Virus record (IMG/VR): IMGVR_UViG_3300025879_000099
Coordinates: 1 to 24,680 of that record
Strand: one strand, 5' to 3'
Source of the DNA: a virus
DNA length: 24,680 nt
Shown: one piece after another, positions 20,530 through 24,680 of the stretch
Numbering within the stretch: the first letter of the stretch is position 1
Layout of the letters: every line of letters starts with the position of its first letter
Position numbers and translations under genes: made by a program
Notes under the pieces: model-generated
The model's database searches: none
Seen by the model: the letters and a program-made list of their open reading frames with translations, nothing else
What the model was told of the DNA's origin: nothing

Positions 20530-23500
20530 TTATATACAATCTCCATGAGAGTTTAAGAAACCAGAACCTACTATTGCTCCCCATACAAGTGGTTGTCCTC
20601 CGTTTATATCACTTATACCCCAATAGTCTCCATTACCATCAAATGTAGTTGTCAATCCACTATCGGTATAGAACCTTGTGTTAAAATCACTAAAATCTAA
20701 TACATCATTGTATATACCATCAGTATATACTACTGTTGATACTGCACCACCATCACATGCTAGATTAGCAGTTGAGTATCCTGCCGTGGTTAAATACCAA
20801 GTATAGGATGCTGGAGCTGTTGTTGTAGAAGTAGTTGTAGTAGTTCCACAGAACCCATTATTTACTGTTGTTGTTGAGTTAGGTGTTACTACTTCCAATG
20901 ATGAAGTATAACTTGCACATACATCTATAAAATCAGTACCTGCTGTTGCTGGTAACCAACCATATGCTAGTTCACTACTATTTATGGGAACGTAGAAGAC
21001 TACTGCATCAGCATTATCAACTGGTATTTTATCGTTTGTTATTCTAAAATTATATGCATCGTTAGATGGAGTAAATGTTGTTCCAAATCTTGTTTGAGAT
21101 GGGAATAGTTGTGAACCTTCACCGGTTATATCAGCTGATTGTGATACTGCACCTATAAATATTCTTTCATTTTCAGCCAAACTTTGAGTTACTGCTGAAC
21201 CTGTTACATCTAGCCAAGTAGCAACTCCACCACCATTTTCACCACCCTCTATTACATAGTATATTACATCAAATGCAGATGTTGTTGTCGTAGTTGTAAT
21301 TGGAACGGTTGTGCTCGTGGTCGTGCCAGGTTGAGTTGTAGTCGTTGTACCTACATAGTCTATTGCCTCGAAGTCAAAGTTACAGTTGTTGATTGTTATA
21401 TCACTATAATATGCTGGGAAGAGTCGTATTAGTTCTACTCTTGCAACATCATCGTTAGATAGGTTTATACCACTTATCTTGTTTATTCTATATCTCTGGT
21501 CTTTGATGAAGATTACATCGTTTAGTTGTATATCTTTGTATTCATCTTGCCTGAACTTTATATCTACTACTAATTTTTTAGAACCATCCCAATATAAGCT
21601 ATTCACATAGGTTTCCCAATATAGTTGGTAGTTATCAGTTCCACCCAATGGGTTTAGGTCAGCAGGTATATATGAATTATAGTCATTACTGAAGTGTAAA
21701 TCTTTTGTCCCTTGTACCGCAGGTATTTGGGATAGATTACTTATAGTAGAGTATTCACTTACTGCTTGTGCAGAACCAGAGTTCCCTATCCATATTTGAT
21801 TATTGAATGCACCTACTGGTGTTAGTCCATCTACTTTATATCCTAGTCTATTCTTGAACTTGAAGGATGTTTGTTTATTGTTTTCGTATTTGTAGAGGTG
21901 TGGTAGAACGAAATTGGAATCACCAAGGTTGAACTCCGTTACTCCATCTAAATCTACTGAGCCACTATCTATTGCAGAACCAAGGATGATTGGTGCAAAT
22001 GTTTTTCCTATTTCTTTTTCACCTTTAGGTATATTGGAACTTGCAATCACCCTCTGTGTTCCATATTGGAAGTTCGGGTCATTCTGTTTAGTTTCTACTG
22101 AGAATCTATCATTATCCTCTGCATTAGTAAATCTAAGTTCCTTTTCTTGTTCCTCTATCGTTTGTGATACTGCAACTCTCTTTGCATTATTCACTTTATC
22201 AGTCCAATCTACGTTTCTACCTTGTCTTACCCAAGTATCGAAGGTTTCGATACGAAGGGTTTTATCTTGTCCTGGTTCTGGTGTTACTACGAGGTTAAAG
22301 TGTTCTATGAATCCATTTAGTAAATCTATGGATTTAGTTTTACTCTCGAATTGTAGTGCCATATCTACCGGTGCATTATCGTAGATACTTAATGCCTTTG
22401 GAACTTTTAGGTAGGTATTATCACTATCGTGGATTACGAATAGTTCTAAATCAGCGTTAGGGTTGATGTATTGTATTGTTACCTTGGGGTTATAGGTTGT
22501 TCCACCTACGAGTGTTACTCTTCTGTTTAACCTTACAGTTGTATTATAGGTTCCTGGTGGTAGTTCTATTGTAGTTCCCCATCCAGCAAACGATAGGTTC
22601 AGTTGTTGAGTATCTGCTTGTCCTGCATCTACTGATAGTTCCAACGATACATCTATCACATATACACCAGTATAGGGTGGAGTATAGGTATAGGTTAGTG
22701 GGTTATAGTTGTTTCCAGGGTCTGCAATCTCTGTATCGAACTCTAAGGTTGATACTACGGTTCCTCCTGGTTGTAGTATAGATAGGTCTTGGTCAACGGA
22801 CATATCTACATCCAAAGTATTTTCTTGTACTAATCCTACTATTCCTAGCTCTTCTTTTGCACGTGGTAGTAGGTATAGTTTATCCCAATCAGTTCCATCT
22901 ATAAACGAAGAGGTATAGTTGTAATCTACTTGGTCAAAGATTGCCTTGATTACATCTCTTGCTCGTATAGTTGGTAGAAACTGTTGTACTTGCATTGGAG
23001 ATACTATATTATCTATACTACCTGTTCCATTGCTATCTCCACTTACTTGTATTCTTGGTGTTGATGGAAAAACTACTGTATCATCTCTACCATAATCTAC
23101 TAATGGGTAGAATATACTACCAGCTAGTAGGTTATCACTCCACGAATCTATGATACTACCACTTGTTAGAGTGTGGTTGTATTCACTAAAATCAGCATCG
23201 ATGATTAGTTTATCTGCTAGGTTATCATTGAATTGTATTACATTATCTGTAATCTGGCACTTATAGTTGATATACCCATTATCATCATTTACCATTTCCA
23301 ATAGTTGGAACTGTCCTTCTAAGATAGTTTCACCATTGTAGATGATATATCCCTCTATTGTATTGTATAGTGCTGGTATATCTTCTGCACCTATTGTCCA
23401 TGGGTTCTTAAAGAATCTATTGTTTCTTTTAGTTCCTGGTAAATCAAAGGTTTGTGAGCCAACACCGAAGAACTTACCTATCTTTTGGTTTTCTACTGCA

Positions 23501-23592
23501 GATACATCAAGACGTAGTGGTATTCCACTATCTATATCTAAATCGTAGGTATTTCCTTCATATACAACCCGTATCAGTATATCTTGTTTCAT
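20530..23592 (-). CDS. Tail hub / tip protein with C-terminal threonine-linked modules
   Basis: The N-terminal ~650 residues of this 1020-aa protein look like tail hub or baseplate proteins of Bacteroidota phages. They begin MKQDILIRVVYEGNTYDLDI, then GIPLRLDVSAVENQKIGKFF and GVGSQTFDLPGTKRNNRFFK. Later elements are LLNGFIEHFNLVVTPEPGQD and DWTDKVNNAKRVAVSQTIEE. The last ~275 residues differ in composition: a Thr linker at about 747-772, a beta domain, a second linker near 915-928, and a final module containing FYTDSGLTTTFDGNGDYWG. The C-terminal modules match those of the next gene, so the same receptor-facing design is attached to a hub. The gene lies in a large tail block, directly after the 361-aa tail gene with no gap. 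Function is inferred from architecture. Confidence 0.68.
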   Translation of the reverse strand: MKQDILIRVVYEGNTYDLDIDSGIPLRLDVSAVENQKIGKFFGVGSQTFDLPGTKRNNRFFKNPWTIGAEDIPALYNTIEGYIIYNGETILEGQFQLLEMVNDDNGYINYKCQITDNVIQFNDNLADKLIIDADFSEYNHTLTSGSIIDSWSDNLLAGSIFYPLVDYGRDDTVVFPSTPRIQVSGDSNGTGSIDNIVSPMQVQQFLPTIRARDVIKAIFDQVDYNYTSSFIDGTDWDKLYLLPRAKEELGIVGLVQENTLDVDMSVDQDLSILQPGGTVVSTLEFDTEIADPGNNYNPLTYTYTPPYTGVYVIDVSLELSVDAGQADTQQLNLSFAGWGTTIELPPGTYNTTVRLNRRVTLVGGTTYNPKVTIQYINPNADLELFVIHDSDNTYLKVPKALSIYDNAPVDMALQFESKTKSIDLLNGFIEHFNLVVTPEPGQDKTLRIETFDTWVRQGRNVDWTDKVNNAKRVAVSQTIEEQEKELRFTNAEDNDRFSVETKQNDPNFQYGTQRVIASSNIPKGEKEIGKTFAPIILGSAIDSGSVDLDGVTEFNLGDSNFVLPHLYKYENNKQTSFKFKNRLGYKVDGLTPVGAFNNQIWIGNSGSAQAVSEYSTISNLSQIPAVQGTKDLHFSNDYNSYIPADLNPLGGTDNYQLYWETYVNSLYWDGSKKLVVDIKFRQDEYKDIQLNDVIFIKDQRYRINKISGINLSNDDVARVELIRLFPAYYSDITINNCNFDFEAIDYVGTTTTTQPGTTTSTTVPITTTTTTSAFDVIYYVIEGGENGGGVATWLDVTGSAVTQSLAENERIFIGAVSQSADITGEGSQLFPSQTRFGTTFTPSNDAYNFRITNDKIPVDNADAVVFYVPINSSELAYGWLPATAGTDFIDVCASYTSSLEVVTPNSTTTVNNGFCGTTTTTSTTTAPASYTWYLTTAGYSTANLACDGGAVSTVVYTDGIYNDVLDFSDFNTRFYTDSGLTTTFDGNGDYWGISDINGGQPLVWGAIVGSGFLNSHGDCI

Positions 23593-24680
23593 TTATCTGC
23601 CTAGTCTTTGGTTAGAAGTAGTATATTCTATTCTGTATTGGAATATCTTTTGTGATTTTTTGTTGGTGTTATGAACGTAGGTTGAGTTCGTAATCAGTAC
23701 CGGTATAAAGTTAGTTCCTTCTTGGATATATACACTTGGAGATTCTAGCAACTCACTTAACCACTCTGCCTGTTCTTGTGTTAAGAACTCACTTGATATA
23801 CTGAACCTATCCATAGTTTGTATATTATAGTACTCGTGTCCTCTTCTTAATCCATTATATGGTGCAGTTTGTGATGAGTAGTCTATCATTGGTTTAGTTA
23901 TCTGTTTCTTATCCAAGGATGTATTGTGTGCTTTGGGTAGAGATACTCCATATGAATCCCATACTCCAAACGAGTTGATGAACAAGAAATTAACTCTTGG
24001 ATAGTTACACCCTTCTCTATCTATTGTATAGTAGAATCCATTGCCATCTACTACTATCTCATAGTATGCTGTTAAATCTAAATCATTTTGTGATATACCT
24101 GCATCTAATAGGTTTTTAGGATGTGATGGTATATATGTTCCATTTACATCTGTTGTACCGCTTAGAGTGGTTGAGGTTACTATCTGTCCGTTAGATTGGT
24201 ATAGTACTACTCCTGGTGTTGTTACTGATGTTCCTTTGAATGCAATTACACCATAATCACTCGGTGCTACTTTCTTGTAGTTTTGTTCTGTATTAGTAGT
24301 CTGTGAGTTAGGATAGTTAGTTAGGTATATATCATCACCATAGACATCATCCCAATTCCACCCTACTCCATTGTTTGGATTTACTGTTGCTGGCCATACT
24401 ACTGATTCAGTACCAGTCACTGCAGGGTTTCCTACTCCACCATTCCCATCGTATATTGTTACTGATGATGAAGGAGATGAACCATATGATTCACCAAACT
24501 TGATTTGGAAGGTTCCCTTGGAGGAACCTAAATCCGTGGTGGTTGAACTATCGAATATATCAGTTCTATACTCTAAGTAGTCATTCATTATTCTTGCAGG
24601 GTCAAAGATTGCAGTTCCTGCTGGGTTAGGGTATTGTTTTACTCTCGTTAGTATATCACTACCCGATACTACATCCATTA
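23593..24680 (-). CDS. Tail protein, 5' end probably outside the window
   Basis: The readable part is 361 residues. It has DILTRVKQYPNPAGTAIFDP (about residues 8-27) followed by ARIMNDYLEYRTD, Gly/Ser/Thr/Asn-rich strands in the middle, and a C-terminal half with YYTIDREGCNYPRVNFLFIN and FLTQEQAEWLSELLESPSVY. It ends in beta strands (SQKIFQYRIEYTTSNQ). This pattern recurs in tail proteins of Bacteroidota phages encoded next to the hub. Those proteins usually have ~40 more residues before the RVKQYPNPAG segment, and the frame is still open at the window edge. The ATG at 24678 may therefore be internal. The TAATG at 24676-24680 would suit a coupled start, so a complete gene cannot be excluded. 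Confidence 0.6.
   Translation of the reverse strand, partial: MDVVSGSDILTRVKQYPNPAGTAIFDPARIMNDYLEYRTDIFDSSTTTDLGSSKGTFQIKFGESYGSSPSSSVTIYDGNGGVGNPAVTGTESVVWPATVNPNNGVGWNWDDVYGDDIYLTNYPNSQTTNTEQNYKKVAPSDYGVIAFKGTSVTTPGVVLYQSNGQIVTSTTLSGTTDVNGTYIPSHPKNLLDAGISQNDLDLTAYYEIVVDGNGFYYTIDREGCNYPRVNFLFINSFGVWDSYGVSLPKAHNTSLDKKQITKPMIDYSSQTAPYNGLRRGHEYYNIQTMDRFSISSEFLTQEQAEWLSELLESPSVYIQEGTNFIPVLITNSTYVHNTNKKSQKIFQYRIEYTTSNQRLGR

Noticed and set aside
1-24680. CRISPR arrays, insertion sequences or integration sites
   Set aside because: No regularly spaced repeats, transposase or integrase frames or attachment-like duplications were seen. The regular Thr-linker repeats are coding.

Overview
The window looks like part of the genome of a tailed double-stranded DNA phage (class Caudoviricetes) infecting a member of the Bacteroidota. 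The evidence is a full set of virion genes in AT-rich DNA, A-rich start contexts with few strong Shine-Dalgarno sequences, a promoter of the Bacteroidota type (TTTG, 20 nt, then TATCTTTA) before the only rightward genes, chains of threonine-rich linkers joining small modules in tail proteins, and a phage copy of ribosomal protein bS21. Nothing in it suggests a host chromosome. All functions are assigned from motifs read by eye, without database searches.

Almost everything is on the minus strand, so transcription runs right to left. From the right: three large tail genes (23593-24680, the hub-like 20530-23592, and the threonine-linked modular 18299-20515). Next is an accessory cluster: a nucleotidyltransferase-like protein, two putative glycosyltransferases around bS21, and an SGNH-type hydrolase (15437-18294). 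A rightward pair of orphan genes (14685-15459) converges on that cluster. The largest non-coding stretch (13863-14684) lies between this pair and the leftward virion block. That block reads tape measure, prohead protease, scaffold-like, major capsid, tail-tube-like, unknown, portal, head-tail connector-like, long repeat-bearing fibre (13862 down to 3904), and it ends in a clear terminator (3852-3883). Past the terminator is a block of small and DNA-related genes: sigma-like factor, two small membrane proteins, an HNH endonuclease, an unknown protein, a ParB-like protein, an adenine methyltransferase, the small terminase, and the first 38 codons of a further gene that runs off the left edge, perhaps the large terminase.

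The most unusual part is 13863-14684. It holds a 15-bp perfect inverted repeat whose left copy is the loop of a terminator-like hairpin, a 22-bp tandem operator-like repeat at its centre, and a G-richer 390-nt stretch that can fold, as + strand RNA, into consecutive strong helices with a possible pseudoknot. That stretch ends in a terminator-like hairpin just before the promoter for the rightward genes. I read it as a candidate structured non-coding RNA gene and/or regulatory or replication region. Other points worth a second look are phage bS21 in the glycosyltransferase cluster, the CxH-type insert and shared beta-module in the protease/scaffold pair, the head gene order, and the palindrome covering the protease start codon.
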